Source: Limnomonas spitsbergensis (taxonomy: Eukaryota; Chlorophyta; Chlorophyceae; Chlamydomonadales). From it: DNA of 64,000 nt. The stretch is from the NCBI GenBank assembly GCA_037349105.1, contig JAYJMM010000041.1, forward strand, positions 5,268,501 through 5,332,500. The letters are read 5' to 3'. Numbering within the stretch: position 1 is the first letter of the stretch; each line of letters begins with the position of its first letter. Below the pieces are notes generated by a model, which was not told the DNA's origin, made no database searches, and saw only the letters and a program-made list of their open reading frames with translations. Made by a program: the position numbers and the translations under genes. Shown piece by piece: positions 35,301 through 44,919 of the stretch.

Positions 35301-37695
35301 CAGCTGCGGCTGTGCCGTATCCCCTCTGCTTTGCGACCGGCGGTGCTGCCTGCACCGCAGGCACTGTCCCTGGGATCCGCGAAATATCCTGAATCCTACT
35401 CTCGCACTCCTCTGCCGAGTGCCTGGCTGGCTTCCCGCACAAGGCGCACGGGTGGCTGGGGCATGCTGGCAAGAAGCTCCTGACGAGTTCTCTATCCTTG
35501 TCAGAGACTCCCGCGGCTCTGCGCGCTCTGGTCACCTCCTCTGAGGTTGCTGCGCCGGCCTCTGCCATTGCTGCCTCGATCGGCACCAGCCTTTGTTTTT
35601 GGAGCCTGGGGTGTACCGTGTTGCCCGGTCCTGCGTCCTGTCCAGCTCTCATAGCGGTACCTGCGCGTGTGGCCATGGCATGCTGCAAGAGCGGCTCGTG
35701 CTCTGCCTCAACTGTTGCAGCGGGCCACCCTTCTCTTTCTGCGAACCCACACTGGATTCCTGCCCACGCCACTGCTGCTGCCTGGTACCCCCCTGCTGGG
35801 GATGCCCGCATTAGTGGCAGCGTAAAGTCCCTGACCCCTTGCGCCCTCTGTGAGCCCCCTCTGGGTCGTAAGGTCAGTCTTCCTGCTGCCTCTAATACCC
35901 CGTTATACTTGAGGAACTCCGGGTTCCCTACCAAGTGCTCATATGCGTCTGGTGGCGTCTTAACGACCCTGACCACCGTGGGCTCCATAATGGCATTGGG
36001 CCCGCCATATCCATACACCACATAAATGAACAGCACTCCATACAGATCTGCCCCTGCATTGTCTGTGGTACGTATCTTCTCATCCGTACGCACCAGCTCC
36101 GCCCCCATGGCAACTAATTGCTCTGCAATATTGACAGTGATGACATGGCACGTGCATGCTGAGTCCATGAGGGCTTTCTGAGCCACCAGGACCTTCCCTT
36201 TGACCATAAGTCCCACGCACTGCTCCAAGTTGCTTCTGTCATTTTTGAAATACTGCAGCTGGGGTGCAGCTGTCATCGTCCTACTCTCTGGCCTGGTGTT
36301 ACTGTTCTCACCCGTGTAGTTGTAGTTGTCTGCTCCCATTGGCATGGTGGTGAAAGTGAGCGCTGAGAGTCTCTCGTTCAGCTTGAACACCTGTAGGCGG
36401 ATGTCGGACATATCATCAGCTAGTTTACTCAATACCAGCCTCTTTGCCCCCTTCCTGGAGGCAGGTTCCAGGAATCCTGGCACTGGTTCCTCCTCCTGAA
36501 AAGGTTCTGGCATAAATGACTTAGGACGGGCGTTATGAACCGCCTGTTTGAAACCCGCAGGCTTGGGCACCAGCCCAACCTGCGTCATGAGCGCCACGGA
36601 CTCGCTGAGCATCTCTGCCATGGTCTGGTGCCAGCCTTCTGGCTCAGCCTGCACCGTTGCATTACTGAGATGCGACACGTGGGCCGCCTGCTGCGCCTGA
36701 CCCCCCTGGCCAGGCCCAGGCCTTGGATACTGCCTATTGTTCTGATTCCGTTCATACGGCCTGCCTGCAGCCTGTCCCTGCTGCGGCCTTGGCGGTAGAG
36801 GGTACTGCTGTTGCTGCGGATACTGCTGTTGCGGCGGATACTGCTGTTGCGGCGGATACTGCTGTTGCGGCTGTCTGGCCGGTCCAGGTGTGATGACTGT
36901 AACCAGGGGCATAGGCCTGCGCTCATCCCTGGCCCTGGGCGTCCTGCAGTCCCTGGCCAGGTGCGCCGTGCTACCACACTGGTAGCATGCCTTGGCTGCT
37001 CCCAGTGTGCCCTCTGCACTGTAATTTGCCGTCCCTGTTTGGTCCGCCCAGGTAACTCCTCTGGGTTTACCATCCACCCGCAACTGTGGTACTGCTGTTG
37101 AGCCTGCGGGGTGCACTACCCCGTCAAGGCGTGTCCGCATCTCCCACTGTCCCGGTCTCTCTTTTCTGCCCCTGTTGGGCTGTGCATCTCCTTGGCTAGG
37201 CCCGCTGTTGGTCATTTGCCTGAAGCCGGTTCCTCCCAGGTCACCCATTTCCAGGGCAAACCTCTCCCACAGCACCACCTGCTGTGTGAGTACTGCGATC
37301 TGGTCTTCATCGTTCATGCTGAGGTACCCTGGCACCGTCATAACGAACTTGCTCAGCTTGGCTCTAGCAACGGCTGGGAGTCCGTCGTGGAACATGCGCG
37401 AGACAGAGTGGCTTCTGCCGAAGTGATCTACTGCATTCCTTGAGATCTGCAGCAACTCTGCCGTTGTCAGCACTCTGTGAGCAAATGCTTCCACCGTCTC
37501 TTCTGGCTTGACGTCCGGATCTAGAGTAGTCTTTACTCCTAGCCTGAGGTTGGTGATGGCTGTCCTCTCCTCTGAAGTTGGTTTTCCCACTTCCGCCTGG
37601 ACCACCCTGATCCACAAAGTGAGCAGCGAGGCCTCGCAACCCTGCCCCTCTGCTGGGGCGATCCACTGCTGCCCGATCCGTTCCACCTCTGGCAA
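32350..37695 (-). CDS. gag: Retrotransposon ORF B: Gag core, CCHC knuckles, retropepsin-like site
   Basis: 1781 residues. The first 200 read as the second half of a Gag capsid domain (VEAFAHRVLTTAELLQISRN, SRMFHDGLPAVARAKLSKF). CCHC 1 is CYQCGSTAHLARDC (from residue 237). A retropepsin-like active site LMDSACTCHVI (Asp511) carries Ser-Ala instead of Thr/Ser-Gly. A variant knuckle CALCGKPARHSAEEC follows, then three tandem 24-residue QAQKQQLQEQPQ-type repeats (plus coordinates about 35020-35260), a coiled-coil-like stretch, an Arg/Ser-rich region and the canonical CCHC CYRCGQPGHFANEC (from residue 1188). It overlaps ORF A by 332 nt in the +1 frame. The C-terminal 500 residues are unrecognised. 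Confidence 0.8.
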   Translation of the reverse strand: MPEVERIGQQWIAPAEGQGCEASLLTLWIRVVQAEVGKPTSEERTAITNLRLGVKTTLDPDVKPEETVEAFAHRVLTTAELLQISRNAVDHFGRSHSVSRMFHDGLPAVARAKLSKFVMTVPGYLSMNDEDQIAVLTQQVVLWERFALEMGDLGGTGFRQMTNSGPSQGDAQPNRGRKERPGQWEMRTRLDGVVHPAGSTAVPQLRVDGKPRGVTWADQTGTANYSAEGTLGAAKACYQCGSTAHLARDCRTPRARDERRPMPLVTVITPGPARQPQQQYPPQQQYPPQQQYPQQQQYPLPPRPQQGQAAGRPYERNQNNRQYPRPGPGQGGQAQQAAHVSHLSNATVQAEPEGWHQTMAEMLSESVALMTQVGLVPKPAGFKQAVHNARPKSFMPEPFQEEEPVPGFLEPASRKGAKRLVLSKLADDMSDIRLQVFKLNERLSALTFTTMPMGADNYNYTGENSNTRPESRTMTAAPQLQYFKNDRSNLEQCVGLMVKGKVLVAQKALMDSACTCHVITVNIAEQLVAMGAELVRTDEKIRTTDNAGADLYGVLFIYVVYGYGGPNAIMEPTVVRVVKTPPDAYEHLVGNPEFLKYNGVLEAAGRLTLRPRGGSQRAQGVRDFTLPLMRASPAGGYQAAAVAWAGIQCGFAEREGWPAATVEAEHEPLLQHAMATRAGTAMRAGQDAGPGNTVHPRLQKQRLVPIEAAMAEAGAATSEEVTRARRAAGVSDKDRELVRSFLPACPSHPCALCGKPARHSAEECESRIQDISRIPGTVPAVQAAPPVAKQRGYGTAAADRAAQVKSVPSRGEQAQKQQPQEQPQAAGPSAQQASGGAGRQAQKQQLQEQPQVEGPSAQQASGGARRQAQKQQLQGQPKVARPTAQQASGSTGEAQEEEMEEEEEECSVEKVPEPGTSRQDRHIGRLTGQVDGLKKALKWRENQMWKQAAGIVEYLGGQLGRWKSIQDTQQAMAEVHQQYILRADELTKLREALGTQHLGGLPNHGQPLPVAVDPETAECFRIMLQTPSPLLDVESEHSDQGEPQGEEQQAAGQQEAKSNDSSDSGNRRLRQRSRSAQRAISEERHGVVPTPEARAQRQGKAQRNTSEERGWDRRRQSPERDRRHQSPSREQPRGRSRERRPEEFARPYRQGPGHQRGPGLSPPGRAQAGGSGMAEPKRNLGPRHGGACYRCGQPGHFANECTNPEQAVQTGNRPGAPAGPARGYGARGPGRSQDAPEGNRHRNFETAMGTPREGDRQQAAAGSSAWPGPPERQETTGQGEQPRWGGTGNHTCFMTSYMGLSQDRGASQAEVSQAAPVQVTPQRVPEGQVARQVNHWAMAVEALAMNHYGTMPAGSARSVTHAMGLLRDLQRRGCPAPCEGWPCILQRFLDVEWEKYNAQWDEFERREQRALPQHSVDGWESGSSWDGSNLSEEGYEPEYEPREPSPLREAEIAVLCPGTPEGKRDTGRGVAGAATGRAPDSERGRRPGAKGAAAMSQLDNPAGPVRTHKGTISRCNAWGGVDEDGETQRSSERGGRSDAGGEDSQLDQTISRERAYSRERAYIEPYPPTPPESEPFVHYYRLGEEMPEAPTSMAMLTMPADCLDGLCRVQNHRLQEGGVQMCVNRRTASQAVARMIFPGDAVTAVLLLAALKGYIRPSTNMPSYMARRWGQHPIYVCCVHEMVTLAVAEGITAVEAAARAHPDVPNSAHTEGLWQGAQPGFMRSPWAEDCVRQLMGSVALRDRAFYVPVQAMGEYAGFEGTAVQSSPSRGRAVPSGQAKAV

Positions 37696-40654
37696 TTCTG
37701 TTTCCTGCGTGGGGCGCTGCCCTGATGGCTGCCATCAGTGGCCCCATGCTGGCCGGCTTGCTGTCCCACAGCTTGACCAGCGACTTGATCAGCAACGTCA
37801 TAGCTGACGGCGACTGGCATGATCCAGCTATTTCACCGGCCACCACAGCCAGCTCTGGCTGGTCATCCGACATTGCCAGCCTGTTGTGCGATCCCCTGTA
37901 TCCACACGCCTGGCGATACTTCCTGGCTGCAACTGCACCTGGGTGTGACATATCCAGGACTGGCACGTTGCCTTGGATGGCTGGGATCTTGGTGACCTTG
38001 GCCACCCCTGTCAGCTGCAGGACCATCTGTTGCTGCAGCTGCAGGGTCACTCTCGCCTGCTCCCTGTCGATTCTCTTCATTTCTTGGTCGCTGGACTCCT
38101 GCCTGGTTCTTGGCCTGCGCCTGTCCGCTCCCCTTGGATCTGAATTCGGTGATTCTGAGCGCGATCCATATCCACCTCCGCTGCCTCCTGACGGGCTGCG
38201 CCCTGGACGGTATCTGTCGAATCTGTTGTCATTGTCCTCCTGATCATCCCTTGACGGCTGTCTGCATGCTCTTCCTGCGGAGCTTCGACTCCCATCGCGC
38301 GGCTGCCTCCCGGTCTCACTTCTGCTTGGTCTGTCGCTCGACCCGGGTCTCCAAGGATGTGCTCTGCCTGGTCCTGCCTGCTCCCTGGGCGGTTCCTGGC
38401 TTTGCCGATCCTGCTGTGCTCCCCTGCCGCATTCATTGGTTCCTCTGGGTTGCTCCTGGCTTTGCTGCCTTGGCTGTTCCCAGCTGTCTGCCTGCCCCCT
38501 GGGCGGCTCCTGGCCTTGCCGCTCCTGCTGTGCTCCCCTGCTGCATTCATCGGCTCCTCTGGGTTGCTCCTGACTTTGCTGCCTTGGCTGTTCCCAGCTG
38601 TCTGCCTGCCCCCTGGGCGGCTCCTGGCCTTGCTGGTTTGGCTGTTCCCTGTTGTATCCCTGCTCTCTGGGTATTTCCTGGCTTTGCCAGTACTGCTGTC
38701 CTTCACTGCTTGCTTGCCCCCTGGGCTGCCCTCTGTACTGTCTTCCTGGCTGCGTTCCTCCTGTGTAATTCCTGGCGAAGGAATCAGATTGCGTTTCCCC
38801 TCTGGCTTCCTGCCTTCTTGATCCGCTGCTGCGCACACTGCCTGCTGGCTCATCCTGTTGCGCTCCTCTTGCTGCTCCCTCTTGCCTGTTCCTCAGGAAT
38901 TCCTCAATGTTATCCAATTGGGTTTCCTGGCATGTGTTCTCTTTGTCCTCGACGATGCGCAGGAGTGCATAGGATTCCTGCCTGCTTGCTCTGCGCGTTG
39001 CTACGCCCTGCTCAGCCATCCTGGCCAGTGATCGGCTAGTCAACTCCACTCTTTCGCTGGCGGCTGGGCTACTGGCCCTGGGTTCTTCCCTGCCCCTTGG
39101 CCGCCCCCTGAGGCTTGGCTCACTGCTAACCTCAAAAAACTCCGATCTGGGTGTCGGTGTTGGCGCGGCCCTGGCCTGCTGCTGCCACCTCTGGACTTCC
39201 CTGAGATCTGCAGGTTGTTGCGCTGCTGTTTCGAATCCTTCCCACACCTGGTCCTCCTCATCTTCTGGTTCGGAAGTGTGCTCCACTGGATGTCCTGTCA
39301 CCTCATCACACCACTCATCCGCGAAAGCCTTGACAGCTAGGGCTGCTTCACGTCCTACCCTTCCCTTGGACACCTGTCCAAGGGCGGCCAATAGCACTGC
39401 CCTGTCCTGCCCGGTGTGGGACATACCCATCATGGCCTTTGTTGCCCATCCCTGCCGATGATGGGCCCTGAACTCCTCAATGGCTGCGATTTGATCCTGG
39501 AGTTGCGAGAACGTCCTGGTACATACTTTTTTCCACAGGTTTGTTGCCCACAAAAGTCCTGCCCAGCCGAGCGGCTGCATTTGCTTTTCTGGCTCCTCTT
39601 CGACGCTGACCTCTTCCACTGCCCTGGAGCGCTCTGGCTCGCTAGGTCTGGCATCCTGCGCCTGCGCTGGTCTTGGAAAAAATCCACTCCTGATTCCCTT
39701 GCTGCTGCCGCCTTGCATCTGGTTGCTAGACCCCTCCTTGGGTGTCTGCACAGGTCTGCCCACACTGGGCGCAAACTTGGACAGCGGTGTCCCGTAGACT
39801 GTGGATCCCACCCCTCTTTTAACCAGCACCTTGCGTGGTCGAATTGGCTGTCTTGGGCGCAGTCCTGTCACTGGCTGCCGCTCCTTCTCTTCTTGCATCG
39901 GCTCAGGCAGCTCCTCCTCATATATTAGGTCAGCCCACGGCTTTCCCACTGGTACAGCTGACTTTTCCTGTGGTTTTCTGCTGCTCCGCGGGACCTGCCT
40001 GGTTCCCGCCATCTGGATCTCAGCTTCCATGCGCGTGACTTCTGCAAGTATACTCTCAACTTCCATGTCCTCTGCTTCCATTCGCTGTTTGTCTGGGCAG
40101 GTTTTATCATTGCCTGCAAACCCGCCTGGGGCTGCGGCTACCTCGGCCCTGAGATCCGGTTGGCTGGGCTCTTCTTTAACCCGCTGCGCAACCCTTGCCA
40201 CCCTGGGCAGAATCTGCTGCGGCGCGGCCTCAGGTTCACCGCTCTGCCGCGTGTCACAGCTCTGGGACGCTTCCGTTGCCTGATCCAAGATCAGCTCTGG
40301 GGTTCCCGCTTGAGTCTGCCACTGCTCGAAATTCAGACTGCTGTCTGAACCAGCGGGCAATGGACCCCCTCGACCAATGCCTTTTCGCGTTACGAGCACT
40401 AAACCATCTGCCTGCGCCCCTGCCTCTCTGGGCGGTTCATGGCCCGGCTCAGGCATCTTGCGGTCCTCTGCAGATGGTTCCGCTGGCCCTGCCAGCTTCT
40501 CCGCCATTAACAGGGCTTCTGCCACAAATTCATCGCTAGCATTCCTCAGGTCTACACCCGGCTCCAGCCCCCTCAGACGCCCACTCTTTCTTTGGACGTC
40601 AGGGTGCTGGTGCCTATCGGGATTCAGATCTACGCCTGTCATTTCCACAGGCAC
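37364..40654 (-). CDS. gag: Retrotransposon ORF A: Gag N-terminal part
   Basis: 1096 residues, acidic and disordered at first, then a folded stretch (GWAGLLWATNLWKKVCTRTF, DQIAAIEEFRAHHRQGW), then a Gln/Arg/Gly-rich zone with at least two tandem blocks (GQEPPRGQADSWEQPRQQSQ). It ends in the first half of a capsid-like helical domain (MTLLIKSLVKLWDSKPASMG). That domain makes sense only if continued in ORF B, whose coherent reading begins near 37710 in the +1 frame; the last 110 residues of ORF A look like out-of-frame noise. The ATG at 40654 is a plausible start because upstream sequence lacks coding sense. Confidence 0.7.
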   Translation of the reverse strand: MPVEMTGVDLNPDRHQHPDVQRKSGRLRGLEPGVDLRNASDEFVAEALLMAEKLAGPAEPSAEDRKMPEPGHEPPREAGAQADGLVLVTRKGIGRGGPLPAGSDSSLNFEQWQTQAGTPELILDQATEASQSCDTRQSGEPEAAPQQILPRVARVAQRVKEEPSQPDLRAEVAAAPGGFAGNDKTCPDKQRMEAEDMEVESILAEVTRMEAEIQMAGTRQVPRSSRKPQEKSAVPVGKPWADLIYEEELPEPMQEEKERQPVTGLRPRQPIRPRKVLVKRGVGSTVYGTPLSKFAPSVGRPVQTPKEGSSNQMQGGSSKGIRSGFFPRPAQAQDARPSEPERSRAVEEVSVEEEPEKQMQPLGWAGLLWATNLWKKVCTRTFSQLQDQIAAIEEFRAHHRQGWATKAMMGMSHTGQDRAVLLAALGQVSKGRVGREAALAVKAFADEWCDEVTGHPVEHTSEPEDEEDQVWEGFETAAQQPADLREVQRWQQQARAAPTPTPRSEFFEVSSEPSLRGRPRGREEPRASSPAASERVELTSRSLARMAEQGVATRRASRQESYALLRIVEDKENTCQETQLDNIEEFLRNRQEGAARGAQQDEPAGSVRSSGSRRQEARGETQSDSFARNYTGGTQPGRQYRGQPRGQASSEGQQYWQSQEIPREQGYNREQPNQQGQEPPRGQADSWEQPRQQSQEQPRGADECSRGAQQERQGQEPPRGQADSWEQPRQQSQEQPRGTNECGRGAQQDRQSQEPPREQAGPGRAHPWRPGSSDRPSRSETGRQPRDGSRSSAGRACRQPSRDDQEDNDNRFDRYRPGRSPSGGSGGGYGSRSESPNSDPRGADRRRPRTRQESSDQEMKRIDREQARVTLQLQQQMVLQLTGVAKVTKIPAIQGNVPVLDMSHPGAVAARKYRQACGYRGSHNRLAMSDDQPELAVVAGEIAGSCQSPSAMTLLIKSLVKLWDSKPASMGPLMAAIRAAPHAGNRIARGGTDRAAVDRPSRGAGLRGLAAHFVDQGGPGGSGKTNFRGEDSHHQPQARSKDYSRSGRQARRDGGSICSQSADNGRVAADLKECSRSLRQKPLCLAHVPRRTPSRC

Positions 40655-40817
40655 TTTACGAACCGCACGGTCCTGCAGGTGTGCTGGCTACACCCCCTAC
40701 AAAGATCTGCTAACGTTAGGCTTCTGCCCCTTGTTCCTACTGCAATCTGGTGAGGATCTGCAAGTCAAGACTGGACGGCAGGTACAGCAATTACGCAGGA
40801 TAGGCCTCGCCTTTCTG

Positions 40818-40909
40818 CTTTTCTGCTCACTAATTTTAATCTGGCGGAATCCTCCTTCGCCCTTTTTTCTGCTTGCTAATTTTTAATCTGGCGGAATCCT
40901 CCTTCGCCC
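40818..40909. repeat. Two direct copies of a 45-bp word upstream of the retrotransposon ORFs
   Basis: The words aatctggcggaatcctcctt and ccttcgcccttttt occur twice, separated by a few bases. On the element's strand this is purine-rich (AAAAAGGGCGAAGGAGGA), resembling a polypurine tract, but it lies on the 5' side of the coding region, where a tract is not expected. Confidence 0.65.
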
Positions 40910-41380
40910 TTTTTAGCCCCTCCCACCTTTGCTGGCTGGGCTGCTTCTAGATGGCACACGTCCCGCTTGGATGTCTCGCGTCCTGCGCGGAGGTATCCTC
41001 TTGCGTAGTGTCCGTTCCTCTCTGCGGTCCTGCGGGGATCCTTTGGTACACCCACACAATTTCAAACTTGGATACTCTATCCACAAGTTCACTTCTGTCA
41101 ATGATGAAAGATTGGATCCACCTGATCACAATCTGCAGTCACACAGGTAATTATCCGCTGGGTGTATAAATCCTCAGCCAGATCTTCAAGCCTCTCCTGG
41201 ACTACAACACTAAGCTGCCACGCTTAATGATTCTCAGGGTTTAACTTGGCAATCTCTCTCTGGAGATTACCACAGCAAAGTGCAGTTCAAGCACTGTCCA
41301 AGGTCGTTTGCATGCAAACAAAATTCCAATTCCGCTGCACAAGCACCTTTAGCAGGAATTGGCAAATCAGGCTGATCAGG

Positions 41381-41853
41381 CTAGATCTACTTCGTCCCTT
41401 TCTAAAGGACACGCGATGTGCGCTTCAGGTCCGTGGCGGACTTCTTTCCTCACGGCAGTGACGGACGCCTACGGGCAGGCTCAGTGACTACACACTGGCT
41501 GCGAGTGCTCAGCGAGTTAAGCAGCTGAGCTGGATATTTGTATGTCTAGCAATTGACTATGGTAGTGTAGGCCTTCTGGCCGTCTGGGCGCGATCCAGCT
41601 GGGCTATGTTAAGGGGCACTTACCGCGCGACACGCGGCGGAGCAGCCGAGGCGTAGACTGCGTACTTCTTCTTCTGCGGTGCCTCGATTCTCGTTACTGG
41701 GTACTTGTCTCCAGCTAGTTCGACTGAGGCTGAACTAGTCTTGACTTGTGTATAGGTACTGACTTATTGGGGTGCTGAAGGTCTCATACTCAGATGACGG
41801 CCGTTGCTCGTTACAATAGAGGTCTGTCCTTTAGAAAGGGACGAAGTAACTAG
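41381..41853. mobile_element. Small inverted-repeat element, 473 bp
   Basis: The word ctacttcgtccctttctaaa near 41387-41406 is repeated inverted as tttagaaagggacgaagtag-like sequence at 41830-41850, about 27 bases each side with one or two mismatches and CTAG words at both outer ends. No coding sense lies between. It may be a non-autonomous transposon, or part of the undetected terminal region of the neighbouring retrotransposon. 40910-41380 and 41854-42580 hold no gene I can support. Confidence 0.5.
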
Positions 41854-42579
41854 TTTAGGCAATTGCCGGGATACAGGGACCCGGCAGGCCCAATTCAGAG
41901 TACGGTACAATCTGTCAAATCAACCTGCGTAAGCGGGTTCCTAGGTCTCAGCTCAAACCCGGAGACTCCGCAGAGAAGCTGCGGAGGCTCCGTGGCCGCT
42001 AGTGGCGGCTCCAACGGTTCTGTCACGTATACGGTAATATACTGTGACATGAATCCCCGTTTAGCCAATGCTCCCCAAGGATGTATGCAACGCCTGCAGC
42101 CAACACTTGAGATTTGGTGTGAGCCAATGGCCATCTTCGGCCGCGAAATTGCCTCAATGCAATAGGCATTGATACAGTCCAGCCTGATTCAGTGCTTAAA
42201 GTGTCTAACTGCGGGACTGCCCGCGTACGATGCCAGCTAGGGTTCGGACGCATGCAGGAATCGTCAAATCCATCCCTTACAGCGAGACTAGTGACATACT
42301 GACATCAAATGCTACGCTTCTGCAGCGCAGAGGTGGCACCGGCCACTAGCAGCATAGCAAGACAGCCCACTCATGGCGCAACCATAGAGGCCAACATGTA
42401 CCTCGCGGTCAGTTAGAGCACAACAATCACTTGGTGCAGCGAGCTGCTGGGTGCACTCGAAGAGCTCACACAGGGAGCAACTCTCCCCAAACTGCGCAAG
42501 GCAGTGACTGAACCATAGCCGCTACCCGTAGGTGCTGGCGCTATAGGACAAAGCCTACGAGCATGCGCAACTGGACTCA

Positions 42580-42850
42580 TCCTGCCGGTGGAAACCCAGG
42601 GATACCGCCACAACACACAGGTATGCGGCAACATACCATGCCTGGTCTCAGCCTACGGTGGGCGCCGTCACATGCTTGGAGCTGCACGAGCAACGGGGAG
42701 CAACACTAGAGGACGGCGCAGCGGTTGGCGGCGTGAGACACAATGTTCGGTTGTTGCCAATGTTGCTGCCTGGGCAAGGGGATCTGGCAAGCATGCGAAG
42801 GACATTCTCTACATGCTGGCTATTCATGCCTTAGCGTGCAAAATAAAACA
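42580..42850 (+). pseudogene. LINE C-terminal remnant, copy 1
   Basis: Includes cagcctacggtgggcg and gaggacggcgcagcgg, then words corresponding to a zinc-knuckle-type LINE tail. It is a diverged copy of 43860-44190, where the same words occur in the same order. Frames are broken. 42850-43860 contains only short coding-like patches on both strands. Confidence 0.45.
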
Positions 42851-43919
42851 ATGGGAGTGGGTTGATGAAGACATTTTTCGGTGATTTAATTTGCCCCTCC
42901 CCCCTCCAGTCTCCTCGGACCAGCCCCATTTACTTTTCAAATCATGCAGGTCCTTGGCCAGACCACGGAGCTTCTGTTTGTGCTGATGGCCAATGTGGAG
43001 GCCAGGAGCAACTGATGACCATGTTGCCGTTTCTTTGATGGTGGAGCATGCCTTTTCCACTGATGACCTTGAGGCCGACTTTGAGCTGCTGGTCCGGGGG
43101 TTCCGGTTGAAGCCATCATATGAGATAGCTGTACCGTCCGGTGAAGGCAGCATGAGTGGGGACTCGTCATCCCCGAGTCCACGAAGTGCCATTACTCGTG
43201 GCATGATGCAACGGCCCACAATGATGTGGCATGTGCCGACGCTATGTACCTGCCTGACCTAGCAGCCTACAAGGAGTATGTGGCGCTCAAGCTAGACAAG
43301 GCACTCAACGTTATAGGCCTGACTAAGCGGGAGGCTAGTAGGCTACCATCAGGAGCATGCACGCTATGAGGGCCTAGTGTAGGGGCAATGGCGTAAATAT
43401 AGCAGGGGTAGCTGCAGTAGCTGAGGTAGCTGAGCATGTAGCTGACTCAGCTACATTTTCCCAACATTTACATGCTTGGGGCGTCTCACACCAACTTACA
43501 TGGATCCAGGGGGAGTTGTGGTGAGATATGCTGCCTTCATAGTGTTTTTTGCTTGTTTTTGCATGGGCGATTTTGCCCTTGGTGAGAAGTGACCCCAGAT
43601 CGCAATTGTTTCCCTCTAAAATGCGAGGACGCAGAAGTTTCGAGGTGGTTTATACTAGTATTACTAGAAATGATTCCTGGATTTTGAAGCAGCGGTGCCC
43701 CTTTCCACCCACCGAGGCCCACTCAGACCCTGCCTTGCACCATTCGTCCAAAAGCGATAGTTGATGCAGCATACGGGCGGGCGCAGCTGGATGCAGCTGG
43801 GAGGGGGGACCCCAGAGATCCTGCCACTGAGCACAGGTCTACGGCGGCCTACCGTTCCTGGTTTCAGTCTACGGTGGGCGCTTGCTGGCGCATGCCAGGG
43901 GCCGCACCAGTCGAAGGGA

Positions 43920-44530
43920 GTCAATAACGTTACACCTCTGGGCCCGCTCAAAGCTCGGCCGCGTGGGCGCCCAACTGTTCAGAAGGGAGTAAAGAAGGAA
44001 CTAAAAGGAAGAGAGGTCGAAGGGAGCGTGCTTGCGTGCGCACGAACTTAAGCACGGCTGACACTGCAGGACGGCGCAGCGGTCAGCGACGTGACGGACG
44101 GTGCTGCCAACGGTTTGGGGAAAGGGGACAGGGCGAGCATGTGGAGGATGCGCTGCATGTCTGCTTCCAGTGCCCTTGCGTGAAGGAGAGGCTTAGGGAC
44201 AAAGGTTGGACAGGCCCCCCGGAGGGCGCCAAAGATTTTTAAAAGTTGTACCAGGGTAGGCTTGGATGGGAGGCTCTGAATTTTTGAGGACGTTGTACTC
44301 ATTGTCGAGGCCTGAATTTGTTGCTTTTTTTTGCCTTCTTGAAAAATAGGCTTGAGAGGGGCAAAGATACTTCGGGCTGCCTTTTCCTTTTGGTAGGGGG
44401 TATTTCTTTATCCTTTGTGTTTTTATCCTTCTTTCCCTCTTACCTTAACTTTATTTTCTTCCAACGGGACAGTTGGGCGCCCACGTGGCCGAGCCTTTTT
44501 GAGCAGGGCCCAGAGGTCTTATGTCATTGA
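43920..44530. mobile_element. Element bounded by inverted gtcaat...ggcgcccaa termini
   Basis: The left end reads gtcaataacgttacacctct followed by gggcccgctcaaagctcggc. The right end, reverse-complemented, reads gtcaatgacataagacctct followed by gggccctgctcaaaaaggc. Match continues about 60 bases into gtgggcgcccaactgt. Inside, 44040-44240 encodes on the plus strand a Cys/His tail (RCCQRFGERGQGEHVEDALH and CFQCPCVKERL) like the C-terminal zinc knuckle of LINE ORF2. Similar single ends occur at 9.6-10.2 kb. It may be a LINE tail that ended up between two inverted copies of a terminus. Confidence 0.6.
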
Positions 44531-44919
44531 CATATAAAAACTTAAAATAATCGTATTTTTAAATTGTAAACAAATGTGCAAGGCACCCTAAACCTGGAAG
44601 CCCCACAAGAAATAGTGAGAGAGCAGCCTCCCCCCTACGCTTCTATAGCTAGCTTTTTGAACGGCAACAAGTGTGAGACCTCATGTGCTTGATGGACATG
44701 GTGTTCTGCCTCACATCTGCTGTTGCTGTACATCTTTCTAGTGGAAGCGAGGCAAAAGAGCAAACCTGGCATTTTATTTGAGGTTGTGATCGAAATTCCT
44801 TTCTGTGTCTGCTGGGACTGCTAGCCTTTATTGTGGCTTATGTACGTGCCGCCCTCAGCTGCACTCATCTTCCTTGTCCGCCAGAACAGCTTCAGTTTGC
44901 TGTGAAGTTTTGTGAAGTT

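Larger units (their letters stand above)
24743..40654 (-). mobile_element. Giant Ty3/gypsy-like retrotransposon encoding a DNA methyltransferase
   Basis: Four long minus-strand ORFs, about 16 kb together, form one element: ORF A (40654-37364), ORF B (37695-32350), ORF C (32035-30377) and ORF D (30184-24743). Gag-type CCHC knuckles and a retropepsin-like site are in B. D has RT, RNase H and integrase in Ty3/gypsy order, with a cytosine methyltransferase inserted between RNase H and integrase and a PHD finger after integrase. A, C and D share a frame and B is offset by one; C and D are separated only by an in-frame TAG. The ORFs are nearly intact, suggesting a recent insertion. Flanking LTRs, primer binding site and target duplication were sought by eye and not found, so the outer borders are unknown. 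Confidence 0.85.

Noticed and set aside
24579..40283. Many long plus-strand ORFs (for example 24579-25325, 29640-30572, 34802-35392, 38110-39039)
   Set aside because: They are antisense shadows of the GC-rich retrotransposon ORFs; their Leu/Pro/Cys/Ser-rich composition is that of reversed coding sequence.
40806..40914. Polypurine tract of the retrotransposon
   Set aside because: Located 5' of the coding region on the element's strand, where a 3' polypurine tract is not expected; kept only as a direct repeat.
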